Source: Seongchinamella unica (GTDB lineage Bacteria > Pseudomonadota > Gammaproteobacteria > Pseudomonadales > Halieaceae). From it: 64,000 bases of DNA. Of the stretch, positions 1 to 7,698 are shown one piece after another. Where the stretch lies: assembly GCF_004354085.1 (NCBI RefSeq), contig NZ_SMSE01000002.1:434001-498000 (forward strand), given 5' to 3'. Each line of letters opens with the position of its first letter. Position 1 is the stretch's first letter. The position numbers were made by a program, and so were the translations under genes. The notes under the pieces are model-generated. The model made no database searches. It was not told the origin of the DNA and saw nothing but the letters and a program-made list of their open reading frames with translations.

Positions 1-1706
1 CTCGGGTCGACAAGCAGGACAAGGATGTTTACCTGGGCGGCCGCGGAAACAGCGCGACGGGAGCGGGTCTTGCGGATGATGCAACCCTGTCGGTGGATCG
101 CAGCAATCTGGGTATTATCAGTACCCGCCTTGATGTTCTGTCGGAATTCGACGTGATCTGGAAGCAGGATTTCGGCTTCCGTATCAGCGCCTCGGGCTGG
201 TACGACCACGCCTACAAGGATTCTGATCACCCCTCTGACCGCTTTCGCACCTGGGCATCTCCCAGTGTGGATCCCGGGGAGTACACTGACGAGGCGAAAG
301 ACCTGCACTACCTGGGTGGGGAAATCCTCGACGCATTTGTGTTCGGTAACTGGTTTATCGGCGATACCTCACTGGGCGTGCGCGCGGGGCGCCACACCAT
401 TTACTGGGGCAACAGCCTGCTGGCGACCGGCGCTATTGCCGGTGTGGGTGGCGCCATGGCGCCAGTAGATTTCATGAAGGCACTCTCGGTGCCCGGCTCT
501 GAGGCCAAGGAACTGTTCCGCCCGACTGCAAAACTGTCTACCGTGTTCCAGGTGACTGACAACCTGACCCTGAACGCCTACTACAGCTTTGAGCACGAGC
601 GTTACCGCCTGCCGGAAAGCGGCACCTATTTCAGCCCGGCGGAAGGCCTGACTGAGGACACCGAGTTTGCGACGGTGATAGCCGGCGAGCCCATCCGCGT
701 TGGCATGCAGGTGAACAAAGACAAGCACGACAGCGACGAGTGGGGCTTCAATGCCCAGTACTGGGTGGATGCCTGGGCCCTGGAAACCAGCTTTATCTAC
801 CTGAACTACGTCGACAAGAACCTGCACGGCCTGCACTCCGGTTTTGACACCGGGCAATTGGCTTACACTCTGGCACCCAGCACGCCGGCTGCGGCTGGAC
901 TGTTAGCCGTCTGGAATGGCGGTTGCGCCGCGGGCGTGCTTGAGCCGTGTCCGCCGAACCCTCCCGTGATTGACCCCAACACCGGTACCGCGATTGTCGG
1001 TCAGGCTCGTTGGCTGTTCAAGGACGATATCGATCTGTATGCCATCTCCCTGGCCAAGGAGATTGGCGGCATCAGCTTTGGTGCCGACATCGTGTTGCGC
1101 AAGGACACTGGTTTGGCTCCCGACCTGGGCGCTTCCTTCAACCGTTTTTATGGGGCACCGGACGCCTTCGTAGACGCTATCCAGGGAACCCTTGGATTGG
1201 GTCACATCCCCGGCGAGTTTAGCGACTACGACTCCGGCAACTACCTGGGCCCCGTCGGTGATGTCTGGTCTGTGGTGATTAACGGCCTGGGCCTGCTCCA
1301 GAGCGGCGCGCTGTGGGACGGCGGCAGCTACATTTTGGAAGCGACTTTCCAGATGCTGGATGACTGTACTGAAAACTGTGAGTTGCTGGATTTCCGCGTC
1401 TACGAAGACCGCGTGGTCAGCACTATCGGCGGCGTGTTCAAGCCCACCTGGTACCAGGTGTATCCCGGCTGGGATCTCAGCGCGATCGCCGCCGTTTCCT
1501 ACACGATTGATGGCGAGAAAAGCCCCTTCACCTTCGGTGGTGATGAAGAGCGTGGCAGCGGCAGCATCGGCCTGGAGCTTAGCATCGACCAGAAGTGGAC
1601 GATTGATGCCCGTTACAACGCCTACTTCGGCCCGGTGGCCGCGGGTATTGGCGGGCTGTTGAAGGACAGGGACAACATCTCCATTACCGCAAAGCGAACC
1701 TTCTAA
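1..1706 (+). CDS. DUF1302 family outer-membrane-type protein (5' end missing)
   Basis: The reading frame is open from the third base of the window, so the gene begins upstream and its signal peptide is not visible; the GTG at 93 is only an internal codon. The product is rich in alternating aromatic/polar strands (for example RAGRHTIYWGNSLL) and ends in Phe (ITAKRTF), as expected for an outer-membrane beta-barrel. The motif order and the DUF1329 gene 54 bases downstream match the DUF1302/DUF1329 pair common in Pseudomonas and marine gammaproteobacteria. The biochemical role of DUF1302 is not established. A porin or export channel working with the downstream RND transporter is inference. Confidence 0.85.
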   Translation, partial: RVDKQDKDVYLGGRGNSATGAGLADDATLSVDRSNLGIISTRLDVLSEFDVIWKQDFGFRISASGWYDHAYKDSDHPSDRFRTWASPSVDPGEYTDEAKDLHYLGGEILDAFVFGNWFIGDTSLGVRAGRHTIYWGNSLLATGAIAGVGGAMAPVDFMKALSVPGSEAKELFRPTAKLSTVFQVTDNLTLNAYYSFEHERYRLPESGTYFSPAEGLTEDTEFATVIAGEPIRVGMQVNKDKHDSDEWGFNAQYWVDAWALETSFIYLNYVDKNLHGLHSGFDTGQLAYTLAPSTPAAAGLLAVWNGGCAAGVLEPCPPNPPVIDPNTGTAIVGQARWLFKDDIDLYAISLAKEIGGISFGADIVLRKDTGLAPDLGASFNRFYGAPDAFVDAIQGTLGLGHIPGEFSDYDSGNYLGPVGDVWSVVINGLGLLQSGALWDGGSYILEATFQMLDDCTENCELLDFRVYEDRVVSTIGGVFKPTWYQVYPGWDLSAIAAVSYTIDGEKSPFTFGGDEERGSGSIGLELSIDQKWTIDARYNAYFGPVAAGIGGLLKDRDNISITAKRTF

Positions 1707-1729
1707 GATTGGTCTAGTCTGTTTGTATA

Positions 1730-1745
1730 ACGATATCAATATCGT
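1730..1745. repeat. 16-bp inverted repeat before the DUF1329 gene
   Basis: ACGATAT and ATATCGT form perfect 7-bp arms separated by CA. The repeat lies between the DUF1302 stop and the Shine-Dalgarno (AGAGG) of the DUF1329 gene. It has no T-tract and is too AT-rich for a usual terminator. It may be a small operator or an mRNA structure affecting translation of the second gene. Confidence 0.5.
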
Positions 1746-1760
1746 AAAGAGGAATTTATT

Positions 1761-3122
1761 ATGATTTTCAAGAAAACTCTGGCTGCTCTCTGCCTCGGTA
1801 GCTTCGTCGCCGGTACTGCACTGGCGGCGGTTTCGCCGGAAGAGGCGGCCCGCCTGGGCAAGGACCTCACGCCCATGGGCGCAGAAGCCGCCGGCAATGC
1901 CGATGGCAGTATTCCGCCCTGGAACCCGGCGGGTACGCCCATCCCCGCAGACTTTGTACCAGGCTCAGACAACTATGTGGATGCCTACCCGGGAGAAGAG
2001 CCGCTTTATACCATTGATGTTAACAACTACATGGAGTATGCGGACGTATTGACCGAAGGCACCAAGGCGATCTTCGAGAAGTTGGGACCCGATGGTTTCA
2101 AAATGCATGTGTATCCCACCAAGCGCGACTTTGTAGTGCCTGATTGGGTTTATGAGAACTCCGCCAAGAACGCGACGGGTGCTACTCTGGAAGATGGTGG
2201 TCAGCGTATCGCCAACGCCTATCCGGGGGTGCCATTCCCTATTCCCCAGAGCGGCCTGGAAGTGTTGTGGAACCACCTGACTCGCTACCTTTCAGACCAC
2301 ACGGTAACTTACGATACCTACTATGTAAGCTCCAACGGGAAGCCGATTCTCTCGACTACCGGCTACATGGGCAACGTGTTGCCGATGTATAAGACTCCGG
2401 AAAAAGTGATGGATGACACGCCGTGGCTGAAATTGCGTATCAACTACAAGGCACCGGCTCGCCGCGCGGGCGAGATTCTGCTTGTACATGAACCGGGCGC
2501 CGACTTCACCCAGGGCAAGGGTCGCAAGGCCTGGCAGTATCTGACCGGCCAGCGTCGTGTTCGTCTGGCTCCCGCGGTTAACTTTGACACGCCAAACCCT
2601 GGTGTTGCAGGAACTTCTACCTACGATGACTCGTTTATCTTCAACGGCTCTCCGGAGCGTTTCGACTGGAAGTTGGTAGGCAAAAAGGAAATAATCGTGC
2701 CTTATTCAGCCTACGACTTCGTATTCCAGCAGGAACTGAAGGATACCCTGGGTGAAAAGTTCATTGACCCGGAAGTCATTCGTTGGGAAAAGCACCGCAT
2801 GTGGATCGTGGAGGCCACCCTGAAAGAGGGTAACCGCCACCTGTACAGCAAACGTCGCTTCTACATTGACGAAGACAGCTGGGCCGGTTTGGCCGGCGAA
2901 AACTATGACGGGCAGGGCAACCTGTGGCGAGTCCAGTTTGCCTACGGGGCAAACCTGTATGACATCAAGTCAAACTACCACTTCGCCTACGGTGCCTATG
3001 ACCTGGTACAGGGTATTTACAACCTGAACACCAAACCCTCGCCGGGTGGGTTCAAAAATGGCGTGGACCAGAACGACAGCTGGTTCTCGCCCAAGGGTAT
3101 GGCGCGCGGCGGTGTACGCTAA
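1761..3122 (+). CDS. DUF1329 domain-containing periplasmic protein
   Basis: A 453-residue protein with a clear signal peptide (hydrophobic core at residues 6-20, cleavage after the ALA at about residue 22). ATG is preceded by AGAGG at good spacing. The body is typical of DUF1329: a region starting EEAARLGKDLTPMGAEAAGN, and a C-terminal half rich in Trp/Tyr. DUF1329 proteins are exported and are usually encoded beside DUF1302. I recall a proposed LolA/LolB-like lipid-binding fold for the family but cannot verify it here. The gene is second in the envelope cluster and is followed by a strong terminator, so downstream genes need read-through or their own promoter. Function unproven; periplasmic carrier between the RND pump and the outer membrane is inference. 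Confidence 0.88.
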   Translation: MIFKKTLAALCLGSFVAGTALAAVSPEEAARLGKDLTPMGAEAAGNADGSIPPWNPAGTPIPADFVPGSDNYVDAYPGEEPLYTIDVNNYMEYADVLTEGTKAIFEKLGPDGFKMHVYPTKRDFVVPDWVYENSAKNATGATLEDGGQRIANAYPGVPFPIPQSGLEVLWNHLTRYLSDHTVTYDTYYVSSNGKPILSTTGYMGNVLPMYKTPEKVMDDTPWLKLRINYKAPARRAGEILLVHEPGADFTQGKGRKAWQYLTGQRRVRLAPAVNFDTPNPGVAGTSTYDDSFIFNGSPERFDWKLVGKKEIIVPYSAYDFVFQQELKDTLGEKFIDPEVIRWEKHRMWIVEATLKEGNRHLYSKRRFYIDEDSWAGLAGENYDGQGNLWRVQFAYGANLYDIKSNYHFAYGAYDLVQGIYNLNTKPSPGGFKNGVDQNDSWFSPKGMARGGVR

Positions 3123-3137
3123 ATCAGCCTGAAGATA

Positions 3138-3168
3138 GGGGCGTTGCTCCAGCGACGCCCCTTTTTTT
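3138..3168 (+). terminator. Rho-independent terminator after DUF1329
   Basis: A 10-bp stem (GGGGCGTTGC / GCGACGCCCC, one G-T pair) with a TCCA loop is followed by seven T residues, 15 bases after the stop codon. Confidence 0.92.
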
Positions 3169-3204
3169 GCTTTACCTGTATCAGTAACCAATGGAATCAG
3201 TGCC

Positions 3205-4287
3205 ATGGGAATAAGAAGATCGCTTGTTGCCCTGTGTGTCAGTCTCTTGCTGGCGCCCTGGGCGTCCGTCTCCGCACAGAAGTCTTACGATGTGCTTGAG
3301 CTCCCGGCGGTGCCCAGCGAACTGGCTGCAAAGTCGCTGGTGTTTGCCATCCACAAGTACCATGACCGTTACTTCGCGGTAGGCCATCACGGCCATATTC
3401 TTTATTCCGAGGATGGTGAAAACTGGAACCAGGCAGAGGTGCCGGTCCGCAGTTCACTGCTGGATATCCATTTCCCAACGCCAGAGCTGGGTTGGGCCGT
3501 GGGTCACGAGGGGGTGATCCTGCATTCCGCCGATGGCGGCCAGACCTGGGTCAAGCAGTATGACGGGCTGCGCTATGGCGAGGAAGGTCTGGCCTTTTAC
3601 CGCAAAATGGCGGAAGAAAACCCCGACAACGAGGATTTCCCATTTCTGGTAGAGGAGATGGAGTTTGCCATTTCCCAGGGCGCGGATAAACCGCTGTTCA
3701 AGGTGCATTTTCACGATGGCGAATTCGGCCATGTGTTTGGCGCCTACGGCATGATCCTCAAGACCGAGGATGGCGGCCAGAACTGGCAACACGTGTTGCA
3801 CACCACCGAGAACCATTCCTTCTATCACCTGTTCGACTTTGCCCATTTGTCCGGCGATGCACGCTTTTTCCTCAGTGGCGAAGCGGGCCTGTTCCTGATC
3901 GGTGACGCCCGCTCGGAAACTGCGGTACAGGTTGAGAGCGTGCCCTGGGAAGGCAGCTTCTTCACCAGCGCCGCCGCCCGGGACGGTGCGGTCGTCCTCG
4001 GTGGTTTGCGCGGTCGCATGTTCCGCACCGAAGACGAGGGCGAAAACTGGGAAGAGGTGCAAAAACCGCCGACCAGTTCAATCGTGGATTCTGCGGTACT
4101 CGACGATGGCAGGCTTGTTTTCGCTGGCATTGCCGGGGAATTGCTGGTGAGTTCAGACGCTGGGCGCTCGTTCAACTTCCTGCCCATTTCCGGCGGCGGC
4201 CGTATTTACACGGTGTCGCAGGGGCCCGTGGGTAGCCTGCTGGTAGGCGGGCCCGCCGGCATCAAAAAGCTGCAACTACCCCAGTAA
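3205..4287 (+). CDS. Ycf48/Hcf136-like beta-propeller protein, exported
   Basis: 360 residues with an N-terminal signal peptide (hydrophobic core about residues 7-18, SVSAQ cleavage region near 24). At least five Asp-box-like repeats are visible: YSEDGENW (about 67), HSADGGQTW (106), KTEDGGQNW (186), RTEDEGENW (274) and SSDAGRSF (316). They suggest a seven-bladed propeller of the Ycf48/sialidase type. In cyanobacteria and plastids Ycf48 aids photosystem II assembly, but heterotrophic bacteria carry such proteins next to RND transporters, so that name says nothing about the job here. The Shine-Dalgarno is weak. Its place immediately before the transporter suggests a periplasmic accessory subunit. 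Confidence 0.85.
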   Translation: MGIRRSLVALCVSLLLAPWASVSAQKSYDVLELPAVPSELAAKSLVFAIHKYHDRYFAVGHHGHILYSEDGENWNQAEVPVRSSLLDIHFPTPELGWAVGHEGVILHSADGGQTWVKQYDGLRYGEEGLAFYRKMAEENPDNEDFPFLVEEMEFAISQGADKPLFKVHFHDGEFGHVFGAYGMILKTEDGGQNWQHVLHTTENHSFYHLFDFAHLSGDARFFLSGEAGLFLIGDARSETAVQVESVPWEGSFFTSAAARDGAVVLGGLRGRMFRTEDEGENWEEVQKPPTSSIVDSAVLDDGRLVFAGIAGELLVSSDAGRSFNFLPISGGGRIYTVSQGPVGSLLVGGPAGIKKLQLPQ

Positions 4288-4311
4288 CAGATTCTTATCG
4301 GAGAGAAACCA

Positions 4312-6708
4312 ATGGCGCACTCAGAACAGTCAGACCTTCCGGTAATTTCGGATCTGCAGAAGTTTGACTACGACTCAGGGACCTTTCTGGAACGCCTGGT
4401 ATTCAACCACCGCGGCGTGGTTATGGCGATCTGCGCACTGTTGACCCTGGTGCTGGGTTATCAGGCCACCAAGATAGAGTTGAAGGCCGGATTTGAAAAG
4501 ACCCTGCCCAAAGCGCACCAGTTTGTGATCAATTACCAGGCCAATCGCAATGAGTTGAAGGGGCTTGGCAACAACCTGCGGGTGGTTGTTGCAGTGAAAG
4601 AAGGCACTATCTTCACCAGCGAAAACCTCAAGTTTCTCGAGGAGGTAAATGATGCGATATTCTTTATACCCGGCGTAGACCGAAACGGGATGAAGTCCCT
4701 TTTTACCCCGAATACCCGTTGGCGGGTGGTGACTGAACAGGGGTTTGAAGGGGGGCCGGTCATTCCCGGGGACTTTGACGGCTCAGACCGCTCTATCGCC
4801 GAGGTGAAAAGGAATATTCTCCGGGCCGGCATCATGGGCGATCTGGTGGCGAACGACGAGAAGTCGGCCGCCATTATTATTCCGCTGTTGGACAAGAATC
4901 CGGAGACGGGTGAGCGGCTGGACTATTCGGAACTCAGCGAAAAGCTTGAAGACATCCGCGACCGCTTCACCGAGGGCAATCCCGACCGATCTATCCATAT
5001 CATCGGTTTCGCCAAGCTGATCGGCGATCTCATCGATGGATTGTTCGCGGTGATGGCCTTTTTTGCCGTGGCGGTGATTATCGCCACCGCGCTGCTCTAT
5101 TGGTACACCCGCTGCTTCCGTTCCACGGTTATGGTGATTTCCTGCACGCTGGTGGCGGTGGCCTGGCAGTTGGGCATCCTCTCAATGCTCGGTTATGAAC
5201 TCGACCCCTTCTCCATTCTGGTGCCGTTCCTGGTCTTTGCCATCGGCGTGAGTCACGGGGCGCAGAAGCTCAACGGGGTACTGCAGGACATTGGCCGAGG
5301 AACTCACCGTTACATCGCCGCCCGTTACACCTTCCGGCGCCTGTTCCTGGCGGGGGTGACGGCCCTGCTGTCTGACGGTGTCGGGTTTGCGGTATTGATG
5401 ATTATCCAGATCCAGGTCATTCAGGATCTTGCCGTCACCGCCAGTATCGGCGTGTTGGTACTGATTTTCACCAACCTGATCCTGATCCCGATTGTGCTGT
5501 CATACACCGGGGTGGGGAAAACCTGCGCCGAGCGGGCATCCCGCCCGGTCAAGAGTGCCGAGGAAATGCATCCCCTGTGGCGCTTCCTGCTGCTGTTCAC
5601 CAAGCGTGGCCCGGCAGCGGCTGCCATTATGGTCAGCGTGGTGTTGGCCGGGGTGGGAATTTATGTTGCCCAGGACCTGCAAATCGGTGACCTGGACAAA
5701 GGGGCGCCGGAATTGCGACCCGATTCCCGTTACAACAAGGATGTGGCCTTCATGATCGAGAATTACTCGGTCAGTACCGACGTCTTCGCCATCATCGTCA
5801 AGACCGAACCCGACGGCTGTATTGACCTGGAAGGGTTGAGCCTGGCTAATGAACTGGAATGGCGGCTGCGCCAGTTGGAGGGGGTAGAGGACGTTCGAGG
5901 TCTCAACGTCCGCACCCGGGAAATCATGATGGGTATCAACGAGGGCTTCCCCAAGTGGCAGGCCCTGTTCCGGAACCAGGATACGGTCAACTATGCGGTG
6001 AGCGAGCTGGTCACACTGGAGTATGTGGACCCAGCCTGTTCTATCTGGCCGATGCTGATCTACCTCGCGGACCACAAGGCAGCCACCCTCGAGCGGGTGG
6101 TAGATACACTTGATGAGTTCAATGCCGACTGGGGCGAGATCGACAAGATCGAGTTTATGGGCGCCGCCGGTAGCTCCGGTTTCGAAGCCGCTACCAACAT
6201 CGTGGTCAAGAAGGCTAACCGGGAAATGCTGTTCTACGTGTATGGTGCGGTGATCCTGCTGTGTATGCTGACATTCCGCTCTGTGCCGGGCGTGATCTGT
6301 GCGGTGCTGCCGCTGATGTTGACCTCGATTCTCTGTGAGGCGCTGATGGTCTGGCTGGGCATGGGCGTCAAGGTGGCGACGCTGCCTGTTATTGCGCTCG
6401 GGGTGGGTATCGGCGTGGACTACGCGCTGTACGTGTTGACGGTCATCCTGGCGAAAGAAAAGCAGGGTATGGATCTGACTACGGCGTACTACGAAACACT
6501 TAACTTTACCGGCCGTGTGGTCGCCCTGATTGGTGTCACCCTGGCTGCAGGTGTCATCACCTGGGCCATGTCGCCGATCAAGTTCCAGGCGGACATGGGC
6601 ATCCTGCTCACCTTCATGTTCATCTGGAATATGTTCGGTGCCTTGATTCTGATGCCTGCACTGGCCTGCTTCCTCATTAAACCGAAACCCGAGGCCGCGA
6701 GCGCCTGA
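4312..6708 (+). CDS. RND superfamily transporter, HAE3/MMPL type
   Basis: 798 residues with the duplicated RND layout: a first transmembrane helix at about 36-55, a periplasmic loop, a helix block at about 235-400, then a second helix near 434-455, another loop and a final block at about 645-790. The motif GVDYALYVL near residue 700 matches the polar transmembrane-4 region of MMPL-type proteins. ATG is preceded by GGAGAG at good spacing and lies 24 bases after the Ycf48-like gene. HAE3/MMPL proteins move lipids, hopanoids or other hydrophobic molecules with the proton-motive force. No separate membrane-fusion protein or TolC is encoded nearby, so the DUF1329 and DUF1302 proteins may complete the route (inference). 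Confidence 0.9.
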   Translation: MAHSEQSDLPVISDLQKFDYDSGTFLERLVFNHRGVVMAICALLTLVLGYQATKIELKAGFEKTLPKAHQFVINYQANRNELKGLGNNLRVVVAVKEGTIFTSENLKFLEEVNDAIFFIPGVDRNGMKSLFTPNTRWRVVTEQGFEGGPVIPGDFDGSDRSIAEVKRNILRAGIMGDLVANDEKSAAIIIPLLDKNPETGERLDYSELSEKLEDIRDRFTEGNPDRSIHIIGFAKLIGDLIDGLFAVMAFFAVAVIIATALLYWYTRCFRSTVMVISCTLVAVAWQLGILSMLGYELDPFSILVPFLVFAIGVSHGAQKLNGVLQDIGRGTHRYIAARYTFRRLFLAGVTALLSDGVGFAVLMIIQIQVIQDLAVTASIGVLVLIFTNLILIPIVLSYTGVGKTCAERASRPVKSAEEMHPLWRFLLLFTKRGPAAAAIMVSVVLAGVGIYVAQDLQIGDLDKGAPELRPDSRYNKDVAFMIENYSVSTDVFAIIVKTEPDGCIDLEGLSLANELEWRLRQLEGVEDVRGLNVRTREIMMGINEGFPKWQALFRNQDTVNYAVSELVTLEYVDPACSIWPMLIYLADHKAATLERVVDTLDEFNADWGEIDKIEFMGAAGSSGFEAATNIVVKKANREMLFYVYGAVILLCMLTFRSVPGVICAVLPLMLTSILCEALMVWLGMGVKVATLPVIALGVGIGVDYALYVLTVILAKEKQGMDLTTAYYETLNFTGRVVALIGVTLAAGVITWAMSPIKFQADMGILLTFMFIWNMFGALILMPALACFLIKPKPEAASA

Positions 6709-6737
6709 TCCGGGTTTGGGCCGCAACTGCACGCGAG

Positions 6738-6774
6738 GCGACCACCGGGAGGCACCTGTTGGTCGCTTTTTTTT
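6738..6774 (+). terminator. Rho-independent terminator after the RND gene
   Basis: GCGACCA and TGGTCGC form a 7-bp stem around a 15-base loop, followed by eight T residues. It ends only 14 bases before the next start codon, and the next gene's Shine-Dalgarno follows the T-tract directly. Confidence 0.8.
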
Positions 6775-6788
6775 CCCTGGAGGAATTG

Positions 6789-7433
6789 ATGAAGCCTTCC
6801 CGCTACCTGCTGCTTTCGGTCCTGGTGACGTTGCCCCTGCTGGCGGCCTGCAGTGCGACGACGATCGAGGATCAGCCCGCGAGTGAATTTTCCACGGCGG
6901 GTCTGCACGCTGCATCCGGTACCGGCTTTGACTCGGCCTATGTGTTGCCGGGGGCGAATTTGCCCGGTTATGGGCAGATCCGGTTTGAACCCTTCGATGT
7001 CAGTGGCGTGGATGTCAGTACCACCACGATGACAGGTACAACCCGTCGCGACTGGGAGATGACTGCCGAGAAAGAAAAAAAACTGATTGCGGCCTGGGCC
7101 GGGGCTACCGCCCACGCATTCCCGGATTACCCGAGGGAGGAGGGCGCAGGGAAATCGCTCAGGGTCGAGGCATCGCTGACCCGCTTAAGCCCGGGTCGGG
7201 CGGTCAATACAGCAGCGGGCACCCTGGGTTCTGCCTCCACTGCCAATCGGGATGTGGTCAATGTGTCCATTGAGATTCGCCTGTTCGATGCAGATTCCGG
7301 GCAGCTGCTCGCCCTGGTGCGGGACCGCCAGGCTGTTGGCGCCCTGCAGTGGACCCGGGCAGCGGGCACAGACATGACCAATCTGTTCAACGCCTGGGCA
7401 GCCCTGCTGCATACCCGGGTGTCCGGTCGCTGA
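6789..7433 (+). CDS. DUF3313-like outer-membrane lipoprotein
   Basis: 214 residues starting at an ATG preceded by GGAGG. An upstream in-frame TTG would run through the terminator and is rejected. The N-terminus is a lipoprotein signal with lipobox LLAAC (acylated Cys about 21). The body (YVLPGANLPGYGQIRFEPFD, then a Ser/Thr-rich turn and a C-terminal WTRAAGTDMTNLFNAWA region) resembles DUF3313 lipoproteins, a family of unknown function. The gene closes the envelope cluster and could supply an outer-membrane-anchored partner for the transporter. Because a terminator directly precedes it, it is probably expressed at a lower level or from its own promoter. Family assignment is moderate, lipoprotein status strong. 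Confidence 0.72.
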   Translation: MKPSRYLLLSVLVTLPLLAACSATTIEDQPASEFSTAGLHAASGTGFDSAYVLPGANLPGYGQIRFEPFDVSGVDVSTTTMTGTTRRDWEMTAEKEKKLIAAWAGATAHAFPDYPREEGAGKSLRVEASLTRLSPGRAVNTAAGTLGSASTANRDVVNVSIEIRLFDADSGQLLALVRDRQAVGALQWTRAAGTDMTNLFNAWAALLHTRVSGR

Positions 7434-7436
7434 TGC

Positions 7437-7559
7437 TCAGTGAGCCGGCCGGCCGTGGCGCTCGGAGCCGAGGTTACCCTCGGCATGTGCCGATCCCGCA
7501 TGTTCCTGCCAGATACTCAGGCCAAGTACCATTACCGCCAGTGAGAGTATGTAAGCCAT
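7437..7559 (-). CDS. Predicted 40-residue single-span membrane protein
   Basis: A short reading frame with an excellent Shine-Dalgarno (GGAGG, 8 bases before ATG). The product begins MAYILSLAVMVLGLSIWQEH, with one hydrophobic helix at about residues 3-17 and a His/Gly-rich hydrophilic tail. Upstream on the same strand are a plausible -35 TTGAAG and -10 TAGATT 17 bases apart. A large palindrome is centred about 65 bases before the inferred start of transcription, the classical LysR activator position. The stop lies 3 bases from the convergent lipoprotein stop. No family is recognised. The signals argue that it is real, but coding status is unproven. Confidence 0.5.
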   Translation of the reverse strand: MAYILSLAVMVLGLSIWQEHAGSAHAEGNLGSERHGRPAH

Positions 7560-7608
7560 GGTGATTTCCTCCAGTGCCGCCGGCGCTGTCCGCTCCGGCC
7601 TCAAGGTC

Positions 7609-7637
7609 AATCTAGGGATTGCTGCTATATTCTTCAA
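7609..7637 (-). promoter_or_regulatory. Candidate promoter of the small membrane protein
   Basis: Read on the minus strand: TTGAAG (-35, first four bases match consensus), a 17-base spacer, then TAGATT (-10, 4 of 6). Transcription would start near 7602 and run into the GGAGG-ATG of the 40-residue frame. Confidence 0.45.
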
Positions 7638-7644
7638 ATGGAAT

Positions 7645-7680
7645 AAATTCATTCATAAAATGAATTTAATTCATTTTATG
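7645..7680. promoter_or_regulatory. Overlapping inverted repeats, probable LysR operator
   Basis: CATAAAATGAATT / AATTCATTTTATG is a perfect 13-bp inverted repeat with one central base (7654-7680). A second dyad, AAATTCATT / AATGAATTT with 5 bases between, overlaps it on the left (7645-7667). Both contain T-N11-A geometry and lie between the LysR gene and the divergent small gene, in an AT-rich stretch of otherwise GC-rich DNA. Confidence 0.75.
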
Positions 7681-7698
7681 GTTACCTGCGAGCCGTGA

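Noticed and set aside
3205-4287. Photosystem II assembly role for the Ycf48-like protein
   Set aside because: No photosystem gene is present; the name reflects only a shared propeller fold.
5500-6915. Long open frame on the minus strand across the RND gene
   Set aside because: It is antisense to a well-supported transporter, has no Shine-Dalgarno or family features, and long antisense frames are expected in GC-rich DNA.
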